Part shown: one piece after another, positions 53,007 to 62,050 of the stretch
Position numbering within the stretch: position 1 is the first letter of the stretch
How the letters are laid out: every line of letters starts with the position of its first letter
From: Candidatus Brevefilum sp.
GTDB taxonomy: Bacteria > Chloroflexota > Anaerolineae > Anaerolineales > Anaerolineaceae
DNA: 64,000 bases
Assembly (NCBI GenBank): GCA_019428905.1
Contig: JAHYJN010000004.1
Location: 23,996-87,995, forward strand
Direction of reading: 5' to 3'
Program-made: the position numbers and the translations under genes
The notes under the pieces: model-generated
Database searches by the model: none
What the model was told of the DNA's origin: nothing
Seen by the model: only the letters and a program-made list of their open reading frames with translations

Positions 53007-53720
53007 ATGCACATTCGCATCGGATTGGAAAATAATATTGAGGGTCGATCATTAGCATGGGCACTGGACCATCCAGGATGTTTTGCCTATGGCAGCGATG
53101 AGTCTGAAGCCCTGATTTACCTTCCCATGGCACTGGCTGCCTACGAACATTGGATCAGGAACCATACCGATGCATCATGGGTTGAGTTTGATGACCTGGA
53201 CCTGCGTGTTGTCGAAAAATATGAAACCTTTCGCATGGGCATGGACTATCGAGCAGCGCCGCCCGGTGAAGGATACGAGATCAACGCCTGGTTTATCGAT
53301 GATTGGCGTCCTCTTTCCAGCAAAGAGATCGAGCAAAGTTTAAAAATATTCCATTGGCAGCGCGACGAACTGCTGGCTGGTTTAAGCACGCTTGATCCTG
53401 AAATTCTCATCAAAGAACATCCGGGTCAGCGGTGGAATATTTTGGGTATTGCCAAACATATCGCCAACGCCGAAGTGTGGTACCTTTCACGTTTGGATTT
53501 GATTTCCCTGAAACGGGGTGACCTTTTGCCCGAGCACGCAGCGCGCCTCAACCAGACTTCACAGCTCATCGATCAAATCTTCCCCAGTTTTGCTGATAAA
53601 GTCGAAGTAAGGGGGATCGAAGGAGAATTTTGGTCCTTTAGAAAAATCATCCGGCGTACTCTCTGGCACCAACGCGATCATATTGAACATATCAAAGAAT
53701 TGGCCTTTGACAAATCTTAG
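53007..53720 (+). CDS. HicB-like domain fused to a DinB-superfamily protein
   Basis: A 237-residue protein. The N-terminal ~55 residues (AWALDHPGCFAYGSDESEALIYLPMAL) have the HicB antitoxin-like strand-helix pattern. Residues about 105-235 are a DinB four-helix bundle with metal-ligand histidines in ILGIAKHIANAEVWYL and LWHQRDHIEHIKEL. DinB-family proteins are metal-dependent thiol transferases or hydrolases with mostly unknown substrates. AAGGAG lies nine bases before the ATG. No HicA toxin gene is adjacent. Confidence 0.78.
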   Translation: MHIRIGLENNIEGRSLAWALDHPGCFAYGSDESEALIYLPMALAAYEHWIRNHTDASWVEFDDLDLRVVEKYETFRMGMDYRAAPPGEGYEINAWFIDDWRPLSSKEIEQSLKIFHWQRDELLAGLSTLDPEILIKEHPGQRWNILGIAKHIANAEVWYLSRLDLISLKRGDLLPEHAARLNQTSQLIDQIFPSFADKVEVRGIEGEFWSFRKIIRRTLWHQRDHIEHIKELAFDKS

Positions 53721-53744
53721 CCAATTCACCAGACGTTGAATCAC

Positions 53745-53774
53745 AAAGCAGGCGCCTCACCAAACGCCTGCTTT
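53745..53774 (+). terminator. Terminator-like hairpin after the DinB-like gene
   Basis: AAAGCAGGCG/CGCCTGCTTT is a perfect ten-base stem with a ten-base loop, 24 bases after the stop. The following T-run is weak (GCTTCATAAA). The rest of 53775-54056 shows no further gene. Confidence 0.6.
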
Positions 53775-54056
53775 GCTTCATAAACCTCACCTTGTTACAA
53801 AATTGGAGCTTACTCACAACTTTGGATTTAGGTCGAGCTTGAAAGGAGAGAAGAAAAAGCTCAACCTCTTATAAGATATCATATCCCTATTAAGAAAATC
53901 CGAAGGTTTTGTTATCGGTTTGTTAAGCACCATATCAGCCAATTTTATCACCAGGGTCAGCAAAATTAAAAAAAATATCGTTGAAGATCATACACTGAAT
54001 TTTGGGCAAAAAACCCAAGGTGTGCTATCATTTGAGTCTGTGGGAAGGACGCAATC

Positions 54057-54578
54057 ATGGGAAAAAGATCACGCATTCTACTGTTCATCTTGCTCAACAT
54101 CATCGTTTCAGCTGCCACAACTCTGGCAGTATTGTGGATGTGGGAGCGAGCACATCCCCGGCCAGAAGTCAGAACAACCGCTTCAGAATCAGCATCATCT
54201 CCGGATGAAGTAATTATCGACGCCGCCCCAGATCTTGATCAATCTACGGGTGAATTTTCGGATCAAGATATCACCATTGATATCCGCACCATCGTCGGCG
54301 CTGGTGATTTGGCAGTCGAATATGTGGAGATTATCAACCGCGGCGATAACCCGGCTGATCTGACTGCCTGGCAGCTGCGCGATGAGACCGGAAATGAATT
54401 CACCTTCCCAGCGTTGATCTTGAACAGCGGCGGAGCGATTAAGGTCCTTTCTAAAACCGGTACCAATACGGTGATAGAATTGTATTGGCAGGCAGATGTA
54501 CCCATCTGGCAATCCGGTGAGACAGCACGCCTATTGAATGCGGCTGGCGAATTAATAGCATCCTATTCGATACCCTGA
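54057..54578 (+). CDS. Membrane-anchored lamin-tail-domain protein
   Basis: A 173-residue protein with an N-terminal signal anchor (about 6-28) and a short acidic linker. A C-terminal LTD Ig-like domain (about 85-173) shows EYVEIINRGDNPADLTAWQL and FPALILNSGGAIKV. Bacterial LTD domains are usually extracytoplasmic adhesion or nuclease accessory modules. GGAAGGA precedes the ATG by about eight bases. It is 14 bases upstream of dnaX and probably co-transcribed, with no clear functional link. Confidence 0.85.
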   Translation: MGKRSRILLFILLNIIVSAATTLAVLWMWERAHPRPEVRTTASESASSPDEVIIDAAPDLDQSTGEFSDQDITIDIRTIVGAGDLAVEYVEIINRGDNPADLTAWQLRDETGNEFTFPALILNSGGAIKVLSKTGTNTVIELYWQADVPIWQSGETARLLNAAGELIASYSIP

Positions 54579-54592
54579 AAAAGAATGAGATT

Positions 54593-56290
54593 ATGACCAA
54601 AGCACTTTACCGAAAATGGCGCCCGCAAGGTTGGGACCAAGTAACAGCGCAAGATCATGTGATCCAGACGCTCAAGAACGCTGTTGTGAATGACCGTGTT
54701 GCCCACGCCTATTTATTCGCCGGACCGCGCGGCACAGGCAAAACAACCACCGCTCGCCTGTTGGCAAAAGCAGTCAACTGTTTGGACCCCGACCTCACCA
54801 ACCGGCCATGCAATGCCTGCGAGCACTGTTTATCACTTAATGCCGGTCGGTTTTTAGATTTGATTGAAATCGACGCTGCTTCCAACACCAGTGTCGATGA
54901 CGTTCGTGATCTGCGAGATAAGATTAATTTCTCACCCTCCCAAGGCCGATACAAGGTTTACATCATCGACGAAGTGCACATGCTCTCAACGGCCGCCTTT
55001 AACGCACTGCTAAAAACACTGGAAGAGCCGCCGCCCCATGCCATTTTTGTTTTGGCGACCACTGAAATACACAAAATCCCAGCGACAGTCCTCTCACGCT
55101 GCCAACGCCATGAGTTCCGCCGAATCCCCGTCAAAGAGATTGTGGCGTACCTCAAAGAGAAAAGCCTGGAAGAAAACATTGACATCGATGAACCCGTCTT
55201 CGCGGAGATCGCCCGACAGGCCACCGGCAGTCTGCGGGATGCGATCTCTCTGCTGGACCAATTAACCTCAACCGGCGAACACATTACCCTCGATCAGGCG
55301 CAAAGCATTTTGGGTACGGCAACCAGCTTGCGGGTGATTGAGGTCACCAGTGCGCTGGTGGAAAAAGACGCCGCCAACGGATTAACCCTGATCAACGACG
55401 CTCTCGACAGCGGTACAGATCCACGCCAGTTCGCCAGACAAATTGTCAACTACCTGCGAAACATCTTGCTGTATAAAATGGGAAACAAAGACCAGGTCGA
55501 AGCCGGCCAAGCGGTTGGAGAAAAACTGGTCGAGCATGCTGAGCAGTTTTCAATGCCAGGGTTGCTTAAGGCGATTGAAGCATTTAACGAGGCAACCACA
55601 CAGGAAGGCGCCAACTGGCATCCAGGGTTAGGACTTGAATTGGCAGTCACCAGTTTTTTAACCGAACCAACCACTCCTTCTACCAGCCAGGTCATCAGTG
55701 ATGGAATACCCCAATCAAAACCCGTTCAACATCGATCTGAACCCAAACCTGAAGCAAAGAAAACAGGTGTCGATACGACTCCTAAAGCAGCCAGCCGCCA
55801 GGAAAGCCCGGTAGAAAAACCAGTTAAACAAAAACCAGTCCCTCAAGAAAATAGACAGGACCCGGACCCTGAACCAGCTGGGGATGAAACCACGTTTGCT
55901 ACCCTTCCTGGCGAGGTAATCTCGATCACCGAGGTCAAGCGCGCGTGGGGGAAGATCAAAGCCATGGTCAAAAAGCACAACCCGCGCACGGAAGGCTTGC
56001 TGAACACAGCAAAATTAGCCGGCGTTAAAGACAACACACTGATCCTTGGCTTTTCATCAGATACACTCAAAAGCATGATGGAAAAAGAAGGCAATATCAC
56101 CCTCACAGCGGATATCCTTGAAGAGGTATTGGGTCAACCCTTACTCGTAAAATGTATCGTTACCTCCCACGACGGCAGCAACATCCCCGATAACCTTCAA
56201 ATTGACAAAGACGGCATGGTCGGTACCGCAACCCGTGACCTGGGTGGTAAAATCAGCAGCGCGAAAGAAGAAAAGTCATCATCGGATTAG
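54593..56290 (+). CDS. dnaX: DNA polymerase III subunit gamma/tau
   Basis: A 565-residue DnaX: Walker A GPRGTGKTTTA, zinc-binding CNACEHC module, Walker B VYIIDEVHML, sensor motifs ATTEIHKIP and SRCQRHEF, then domain III and a proline/lysine-rich linker (about 370-430) leading to a C-terminal tau-like domain. It loads the sliding clamp. No poly-A slippery site for a shorter gamma product is evident. It is followed by ybaB and recR, the standard dnaX-ybaB-recR order. Confidence 0.96.
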   Translation: MTKALYRKWRPQGWDQVTAQDHVIQTLKNAVVNDRVAHAYLFAGPRGTGKTTTARLLAKAVNCLDPDLTNRPCNACEHCLSLNAGRFLDLIEIDAASNTSVDDVRDLRDKINFSPSQGRYKVYIIDEVHMLSTAAFNALLKTLEEPPPHAIFVLATTEIHKIPATVLSRCQRHEFRRIPVKEIVAYLKEKSLEENIDIDEPVFAEIARQATGSLRDAISLLDQLTSTGEHITLDQAQSILGTATSLRVIEVTSALVEKDAANGLTLINDALDSGTDPRQFARQIVNYLRNILLYKMGNKDQVEAGQAVGEKLVEHAEQFSMPGLLKAIEAFNEATTQEGANWHPGLGLELAVTSFLTEPTTPSTSQVISDGIPQSKPVQHRSEPKPEAKKTGVDTTPKAASRQESPVEKPVKQKPVPQENRQDPDPEPAGDETTFATLPGEVISITEVKRAWGKIKAMVKKHNPRTEGLLNTAKLAGVKDNTLILGFSSDTLKSMMEKEGNITLTADILEEVLGQPLLVKCIVTSHDGSNIPDNLQIDKDGMVGTATRDLGGKISSAKEEKSSSD

Positions 56291-56308
56291 TCTTGAAAGG
56301 AAATCAAT

Positions 56309-56653
56309 ATGGCAAAAGGATACAATCGTCCCAAGCCCACCATGGGCGGCGGCGGAATGATGGCCCAAATCCAGCAAATGCAAGAGCAAATGGCACAAGC
56401 CCAGGCTCAATTGGCAGAAGAAACCGTCACAGCGACAGTAGGCGGCGGCGCGATTAGCGTCACCATGACCGGTGACCAGGTATGTAAATCGGTAGAGATC
56501 GTCCCAGAACTGCTTGAAGATGCAGATGCTGAAATGTTGCAGGACCTGATCACCAGCGGCGTGAACGCAGCACTGGATAAATCGCGTGAGCTAGCATCAG
56601 AAAAGATGGCGCCCTTCACGGACATGCTGGGCGGCTTAGGCCTGGGGCTGTGA
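56309..56653 (+). CDS. ybaB: Nucleoid-associated protein YbaB/EbfC
   Basis: A 114-residue YbaB/EbfC with a glycine-rich N-terminus, a coiled helix (MMAQIQQMQEQMAQAQAQLA) and the conserved VTATVGGGAISVTMTGDQ core. It binds DNA as a dimer. AAAGGA lies eight bases before the ATG. It is the middle gene of the dnaX operon. Confidence 0.95.
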   Translation: MAKGYNRPKPTMGGGGMMAQIQQMQEQMAQAQAQLAEETVTATVGGGAISVTMTGDQVCKSVEIVPELLEDADAEMLQDLITSGVNAALDKSRELASEKMAPFTDMLGGLGLGL

Positions 56654-56662
56654 TCATTCGCC

Positions 56663-57271
56663 ATGCGCACACTGCCTGAACCTGTTCAGAATTTAATCGA
56701 TGCCTTCTCAAGGCTGCCTGGCATCGGTCCTAAAACCGCCTCGCGTCTGACCTTTTACCTGCTGAGGGCACCTGAAGAGCTCTCCCTCAGCCTGGCACAA
56801 GCGCTGACCGGCATCAAACAGGATACAAGTCTATGCGAAGTGTGTTTTAATATCACCCACAAAGACCGCCCCATCTGTGAGGTTTGCAGCAGCGATCAGC
56901 GCGACCGGGGGGTGTTATGCGTTGTCGAAGAACCCCTGGATGTGCTGGCTATCGAAAAAACGGCCGGCTTTAATGGCCTCTATCATGTCCTGCATGGGGT
57001 GCTCTCACCCATCGAGGGGATTGGCCCCGAAGACCTCAAAATCCAAGAGCTGATCACACGCCTCCAGGCTGGTCATTTCGACGAGGTGATCCTGGCCACC
57101 AACCCGAGCATGGAAGGCGATGCCACTGCCATGTACCTCAATGAACGTATGGCGGCCCTCGACATCCGTGTCACCCGTTTGGCGCGCGGCTTACCAGTAG
57201 GTGGCGACCTCGAATACGCAGACCAGAACACCTTGCTGCGTGCACTTGCGGGAAGGCAAATCCTGGATTGA
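56663..57271 (+). CDS. recR: Recombination protein RecR
   Basis: A 202-residue RecR: helix-hairpin-helix LPGIGPKTASRL, four-cysteine zinc finger (CEVCFNITHKDRPICEVC) and a Toprim domain (VLCVVEEPLDVLAIE, ATNPSMEGDATAMYL). It acts with RecF/RecO to load RecA at gaps. It is the last gene of the dnaX-ybaB-recR set, nine bases after ybaB. Confidence 0.97.
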   Translation: MRTLPEPVQNLIDAFSRLPGIGPKTASRLTFYLLRAPEELSLSLAQALTGIKQDTSLCEVCFNITHKDRPICEVCSSDQRDRGVLCVVEEPLDVLAIEKTAGFNGLYHVLHGVLSPIEGIGPEDLKIQELITRLQAGHFDEVILATNPSMEGDATAMYLNERMAALDIRVTRLARGLPVGGDLEYADQNTLLRALAGRQILD

Positions 57272-57389
57272 TTTTTTCAAGTTCTTTTTCTTGCCAAGGA
57301 CAAAATATTCGCGAGACAGACCATCAAAAGGCATCATCAAAAATATTATCCCGATTCTATAGACATAAATGACAAATGAGGTGAACAAA

Positions 57390-57878
57390 ATGGCGGAAAA
57401 ATTGGTTGTTTATGATTCAGTATTTGGCAACACTGAGAAAATTGCCGAGGCAATCGGCGAGACACTAGGGGATGCGCTGGTGATCAATGTGTCCAAGGTC
57501 ACCAAAGAAGATCTTGAAAACCTGAAAATCCTGTTTGTCGGGTCGCCAACCCGGGCTTTCAGGCCAATGCCTGCTACCATGAACTTTATCAAGGGTCTGG
57601 AACCGAATGCTTTGTCCGGGGTCAAAGGGGCCGCCTTTGATACTCGCATCCCCCTTGAACAAACAGAATCTGGCTTTTTAAAATTTTTGATCAAGCTGTT
57701 TGGGTATGCCGATACAAAGATCGCTAAAGCACTCGCCAAAGCCGGTGCGGACCTGGCGCTGCCCAGTGAGGGATTTGGCGTCAGCGGGACAGAAGGCCCC
57801 CTGCTTGAGGGTGAGCTGGAACGAGCCCAGGATTGGGCCAGAGGTATTCTTAATACATTAGCATATATTCAGTGGTGA
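57390..57878 (+). CDS. Flavodoxin-like protein
   Basis: A 162-residue flavodoxin-fold protein. The phosphate-binding loop is YDSVFGNTEKIAEAI (residues about 6-20), and the isoalloxazine-contact loop is VGSPTRAFRPMPA. It likely binds FMN and works as an electron carrier or NAD(P)H:quinone-type reductase. GAGGTG precedes ATG 57390 by six bases. It appears monocistronic and ends at a strong hairpin. Confidence 0.88.
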   Translation: MAEKLVVYDSVFGNTEKIAEAIGETLGDALVINVSKVTKEDLENLKILFVGSPTRAFRPMPATMNFIKGLEPNALSGVKGAAFDTRIPLEQTESGFLKFLIKLFGYADTKIAKALAKAGADLALPSEGFGVSGTEGPLLEGELERAQDWARGILNTLAYIQW

Positions 57879-57882
57879 ATAT

Positions 57883-57916
57883 GTGGCGTGTGCTCATACC
57901 ATGAACCACACGCCAC
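57883..57916. terminator. Hairpin terminator between flavodoxin and azlD
   Basis: GTGGCGTGTG/CACACGCCAC, a perfect ten-base stem with a 14-base loop, five bases after the flavodoxin stop and before the convergent azlD. T-runs are weak on both sides. Confidence 0.6.
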
Positions 57917-57989
57917 TTCACCCTCCTCTCCCCCGAAAAATTAACACAGTCCTAGTAATAATTATCCTTGAATGTATTAGGATAGATCT

Positions 57990-58316
57990 CTATCCCCCGA
58001 ATAGCCGTCCAACAATCACCACCAACATCCCAACGATTACCGGGATAAATAAACTCTTTGTGAGAATCGCAGCGGCAAATGTTGGTATGGCCGCCCAAAA
58101 GAACAGGTTGTCTGAACCAAAAGCCAATTCTCCATCTTTGAATAATAGTGCTGGCAGCAGCATGGCTGCCAAAACAGCTGGGGGCACATGACGCAGCCAA
58201 GCAACAATCGCAGGTGGTAACGTCTTGCCAGACAGTGCCAACAATGGGATCAGGCGCGGCAGATAAGTCACCACAGCCATCCCGATAATGGTTAATAAAA
58301 CTAAATTCTCGTCCAT
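57990..58316 (-). CDS. azlD: Branched-chain amino acid exporter subunit AzlD
   Basis: A 108-residue AzlD with four membrane helices and the family phrase TYLPRLIPLLALSGKTLPPAIVAWLRHVPPAV (a proline-rich first half). It forms an exporter with AzlC for branched-chain amino acids or their analogues. It overlaps azlC by 16 bases. Confidence 0.9.
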   Translation of the reverse strand: MDENLVLLTIIGMAVVTYLPRLIPLLALSGKTLPPAIVAWLRHVPPAVLAAMLLPALLFKDGELAFGSDNLFFWAAIPTFAAAILTKSLFIPVIVGMLVVIVGRLFGG

Positions 58317-59014
58317 CCATCAATCCATGCGCCAAACGTCGCGCCGATCATCGTGGCAATGATCACATGCCATTGGTTGAAACCCAATAGGAGGAAAGCA
58401 ACCGATGCTGTTCCAGCCAATAAAGCGACCCAAACCTGCGTGCGGCTCTTAATCTGCATAACCAGCAACCCGATAAACATGGCCGGCAGCACATAATCCA
58501 ACGCCAGCGGCTCAATCTCTACGACCAGTTGACCAGCGACAACCCCCAACCACCCACCCAGCACCCACGTGATATGGGAAACAATGTTGATGGCGAAAGC
58601 CTCAGATTTTTCGACCTGCTCACGCTCAAAACGTGTCGAATGCAATGCAAAGGTCTCATCGGTCAATTCAGATGCAAAAACTGCCAGTTCCCTTTTTCGC
58701 CAATGCGTAAGGTGCGGAAAAATAGCTGCCGAAAAGAGCAAATGCCGCAGGTTCACAACAAACGCGGTCAGGATGATCGTTAGTGGTCCAATGCCATTGG
58801 CGACCAACCCCACTGCGATCAGCTGCGCCGATCCGGCAAATACAATCATCGACATCAACATGGTATTCAAGGTGGATAGTCCCGCCTTTTGCGCCAGCAC
58901 ACCATAAGCAAACCCAACCGGAAGGTATCCTAACATGATCGGCAAAGCCGCGATCACACCGCGCAGCCAGGGGCGGGTATTGTCCTTCACCTTTAGCCTT
59001 CGATTTTCAGTCAT
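58301..59014 (-). CDS. azlC: Branched-chain amino acid exporter subunit AzlC
   Basis: A 237-residue AzlC with about six to seven membrane helices: ALPIMLGYLPVGFAYGVLA, IVFAGSAQLIAV and LTAFVVNLRHLLFSAAI. It is the larger subunit of the two-gene exporter and is translationally coupled to azlD. It is divergent from alaS. Confidence 0.93.
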   Translation of the reverse strand: MTENRRLKVKDNTRPWLRGVIAALPIMLGYLPVGFAYGVLAQKAGLSTLNTMLMSMIVFAGSAQLIAVGLVANGIGPLTIILTAFVVNLRHLLFSAAIFPHLTHWRKRELAVFASELTDETFALHSTRFEREQVEKSEAFAINIVSHITWVLGGWLGVVAGQLVVEIEPLALDYVLPAMFIGLLVMQIKSRTQVWVALLAGTASVAFLLLGFNQWHVIIATMIGATFGAWIDGWTRI

Positions 59015-59145
59015 TCAGTCTCGTGTTAGTAAAAACTTGCCAATTAAAACGGTGTTTATTCTACTATAAGCTTAACCAGGTGCTTGGTGTTTCGTTTCCC
59101 TTCATGCATTGGCAAATCTATTTCCCAACCCCACCTCAAATATCG

Positions 59146-59151
59146 TATAAT
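59146..59151 (+). promoter_or_regulatory. Putative -10 box for alaS
   Basis: TATAAT about 104 bases before the alaS ATG, so the leader would be about 95 bases. No T-box motif or terminator hairpin is seen in it. Confidence 0.4.
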
Positions 59152-59254
59152 TTACAAGCTAGTGAAACAATCAGCCTTTAAGATGATAGTGACCTCCATC
59201 TTGCAGCAGCAGTTTCCAAGCTATCACTTAAATTCAACCGTGTTAGGAGTTTTT

Positions 59255-61990
59255 ATGCAAGAAAAACCCACAGGTGCGGAAATTCGACAAAGCTTTATTG
59301 ATTTTTTTGTCGAACGCGGCCATACATTTGTTCCTTCTGCCTCCCTCGTCCCCGGGGGAGATTCAACCTTGCTGTTCACCAATGCCGGGATGGTCCAATT
59401 TAAGAATGTCTTCCTCGGTACCGATCAGCGACCCTACACCCGTGCAGTCAATTCCCAAAAATGTTTACGGGTCTCAGGCAAACATAATGACCTCGAACAG
59501 GTGGGTCGCGACAATACCCACCACACATTCTTTGAAATGTTGGGCAACTGGTCATTTGGAGATTACTACAAAAAGGAAGCCATTTCCTGGGCCTGGGAAC
59601 TGATGACAGAGGTGTGGGGCTTACCCAAGGACCGCCTGTGGGCTACTTATTTCAAGGATGAATTGGACGAAATTCCAGAGGACCGGGAAGCTGCCGATAT
59701 TTGGCTTGCGCAGCCGGGCTTCAACCCGGAGCATTTATTGCCTTTTGGGCGCAAAGAAAATTTTTGGGAGATGGCCGACACCGGTCCCTGTGGACCGGAT
59801 AGCGAAATTCACATCGATCGCGGCCCAGATTTCTGCGAAATGGGTGATGATCCGGATCATGTGTGCCAGGTAAATGGTGACTGCGGTCGGTACCTTGAGT
59901 TTTGGAACAATGTTTTTATCCAGTACAACCGCCTTTCGCCAACCGAAATGGTGCCTTTAGCAAAAACGCACGTGGATACCGGCATGGGTTTTGAACGGAT
60001 TGTATCGATCATGCAGGATACCCCTTCCAATTATCAGACCGACCTGTTTATACCGCTGATGAAATGTGTGCAAGACCTGTCAGGTCACAGCGATCAAGAC
60101 CGTCAAGCGAACCAAACCCCATACCGCGTGATTGCTGACCATGCCCGCGCCACCACCTTCCTGATCGCCGATGGTGTGGTACCCGGGAACATCGGCAGGA
60201 ACTATATCTGCCGCATGCTTGTGCGCCGAGCAGCTCGATTCGGTATGAAATTAGGGTTGCATGAACCATTTATGGCCAAAGTCGCCCAGGTCGTGATCGA
60301 GGAATATGGCGACTTCTATTCAGAACTCAAGCGTAATGCTGAAACAATCCTGGATAACCTGACCCGGGAAGAAAAACGCTTCGCAAAGACGGTCCACACG
60401 GGTTTAGAACACCTGGATGAGCTATTATCAGAGCTAAAAGCCAGCGGGGCGCGTGAATTGTCCGGTGAAAAAGCGTTTGACCTGTATGCCACTTTGGGAC
60501 TGCCCCTCGAAATCACCCGCGATATCGCCCAAGAACAAGGCCTCGATGTGGATGCTGAGGGGTATCAACAAGCGATGGAAAAACACCGCATCATTTCAGG
60601 TGCCGGCAAAGCGTTTGGCGAATTGGGCGGTGAAGATGTCGAAATCTACACCAAACTTTTCAACAATCTTACCAAGGATGCTAAACTGACACCAACCGGC
60701 GTCATCTATGACCCCTATCAATCAATTCATGAACCCGTTGAAGTGCTGGCTTTGATCAAATCCGGACAACTGGCAGATTCTGCTCAAACTGGTGAACTGG
60801 TTGATGTCTTGCTGCCCAAAACTGGGTTTTATGTTGAATCTGGCGGCCAGGTCTCTGATACCGGCCAGATTGTCAGCGCAGACGGGGAACGCTGGACCAT
60901 CAAGGTCACCGCCATGCGGAAACCGGCAGCAGGCGTGATCATTCATGTCGGTGAGGTCATCGAAGGAAGGCCTAAAGTTGGTGACCTGGCACTGGCACAA
61001 GTCGATCAAGATCGCCGCATCCAGATCATGCGCAACCATACCGCCACCCACCTGCTGCATGCTGCCCTGCAAAACGTCCTGGGGCGTCATGCCCGGCAAG
61101 CAGGATCATTGGTTGCCCCCGACCGGCTCAGGTTTGACTTTAACCACCCCGAAGCGATGACCCGGGAGGAAATCCTGGCTGTTGAGGGGCAGGTCAACCG
61201 CTCAATCTTGGCCAATTACCGGCTTCACATCGCACAAAAACCTTTGGATGAAGCGATCAACGAAGGCGCCATGGCGCTGTTCGGAGAGAAATATGAAGGG
61301 GTTGTCCGCACGATCAGCATTGGTGAGGAGAATGTGCTTTCCTATGAGCTGTGCGGGGGCACGCATGTTGACGAAACCGGTGACATCGGACTGTTCCTGA
61401 TCACCTATGAAGGCAGTATCGCTTCCGGCATCCGGCGCATTGAAGCGGTGACTGGCTGGGGCGCATATCAACTGGTTCGGGAACGCATGAACACCCTCGA
61501 TCAGGTCAACGCCTATTTAGGAACATCACCTGCAGAAACATTGACCAGGATCGAAAACCTCTCCCAGGCATTAACCAACGCCGAAAAGGAGAATGAGAAA
61601 TTACGGGTGCAGCTGGTCGGAAGCGCCTTTGATCAAATCCTGGATGAGGTCGAGCAGGTTGAAGGCATTCCGGTCTTGAAAGCGATCCTGCCCAATGCCG
61701 ATATGGAAGCGCTGCGAGAAATGGCGGACAAATTCCGCCAAAGATACCCCACAGGGGTGGTAGTGCTGGCATCAGAGCATGAAGGTAAACCCTTATTAAT
61801 CGCTGCAGTAACAGATGACCTGGTCAAACACGGGTTACATGCTGGCAAACTGGTTCAAAAAGTCGCCAGTGTGGTTGGGGGCGGTGGCGGCGGCAGGCCT
61901 TCACTCGCCCAGGCTGGCGGGAAAGACCCCAGCAAGCTGGCTGAAGCCCTCGATCAAGTGCAGGTTTACTTGCATGAGACGTTAAATTAG
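59255..61990 (+). CDS. alaS: Alanyl-tRNA synthetase
   Basis: A 911-residue AlaRS: class II aminoacylation core (FLFTNAGM-like LLFTNAGMVQF, HHTFFEMLGNWSFGDYYKKEA, motif 2 region), tRNA-recognition helices, the editing domain with NHTATHLLHAAL and CGGTHVDETG metal site, and a C-terminal C-Ala domain rich in glycine (VVGGGGGGRPSLAQAGGKD). The start ATG 59255 has AGGAG five bases upstream; the frame running back to 59084 crosses the leader. mutS follows after 60 bases. Confidence 0.96.
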   Translation: MQEKPTGAEIRQSFIDFFVERGHTFVPSASLVPGGDSTLLFTNAGMVQFKNVFLGTDQRPYTRAVNSQKCLRVSGKHNDLEQVGRDNTHHTFFEMLGNWSFGDYYKKEAISWAWELMTEVWGLPKDRLWATYFKDELDEIPEDREAADIWLAQPGFNPEHLLPFGRKENFWEMADTGPCGPDSEIHIDRGPDFCEMGDDPDHVCQVNGDCGRYLEFWNNVFIQYNRLSPTEMVPLAKTHVDTGMGFERIVSIMQDTPSNYQTDLFIPLMKCVQDLSGHSDQDRQANQTPYRVIADHARATTFLIADGVVPGNIGRNYICRMLVRRAARFGMKLGLHEPFMAKVAQVVIEEYGDFYSELKRNAETILDNLTREEKRFAKTVHTGLEHLDELLSELKASGARELSGEKAFDLYATLGLPLEITRDIAQEQGLDVDAEGYQQAMEKHRIISGAGKAFGELGGEDVEIYTKLFNNLTKDAKLTPTGVIYDPYQSIHEPVEVLALIKSGQLADSAQTGELVDVLLPKTGFYVESGGQVSDTGQIVSADGERWTIKVTAMRKPAAGVIIHVGEVIEGRPKVGDLALAQVDQDRRIQIMRNHTATHLLHAALQNVLGRHARQAGSLVAPDRLRFDFNHPEAMTREEILAVEGQVNRSILANYRLHIAQKPLDEAINEGAMALFGEKYEGVVRTISIGEENVLSYELCGGTHVDETGDIGLFLITYEGSIASGIRRIEAVTGWGAYQLVRERMNTLDQVNAYLGTSPAETLTRIENLSQALTNAEKENEKLRVQLVGSAFDQILDEVEQVEGIPVLKAILPNADMEALREMADKFRQRYPTGVVVLASEHEGKPLLIAAVTDDLVKHGLHAGKLVQKVASVVGGGGGGRPSLAQAGGKDPSKLAEALDQVQVYLHETLN

Positions 61991-62050
61991 GGATACAAAA
62001 AAATCGTAACAAATTATCACCAAAAATTCAAGAAAATTGATCTGGATTTT

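Noticed and set aside
54593..56290. Programmed frameshift producing a short gamma form of DnaX
   Set aside because: No A-rich slippery heptamer with a following stop in the -1 frame was found; the short A-runs near 55.8 kb lack the needed context.
61860..61930. Glycine-rich stretch in AlaS as an insertion
   Set aside because: GGGGGGRP is the normal C-Ala signature of bacterial alanyl-tRNA synthetases.
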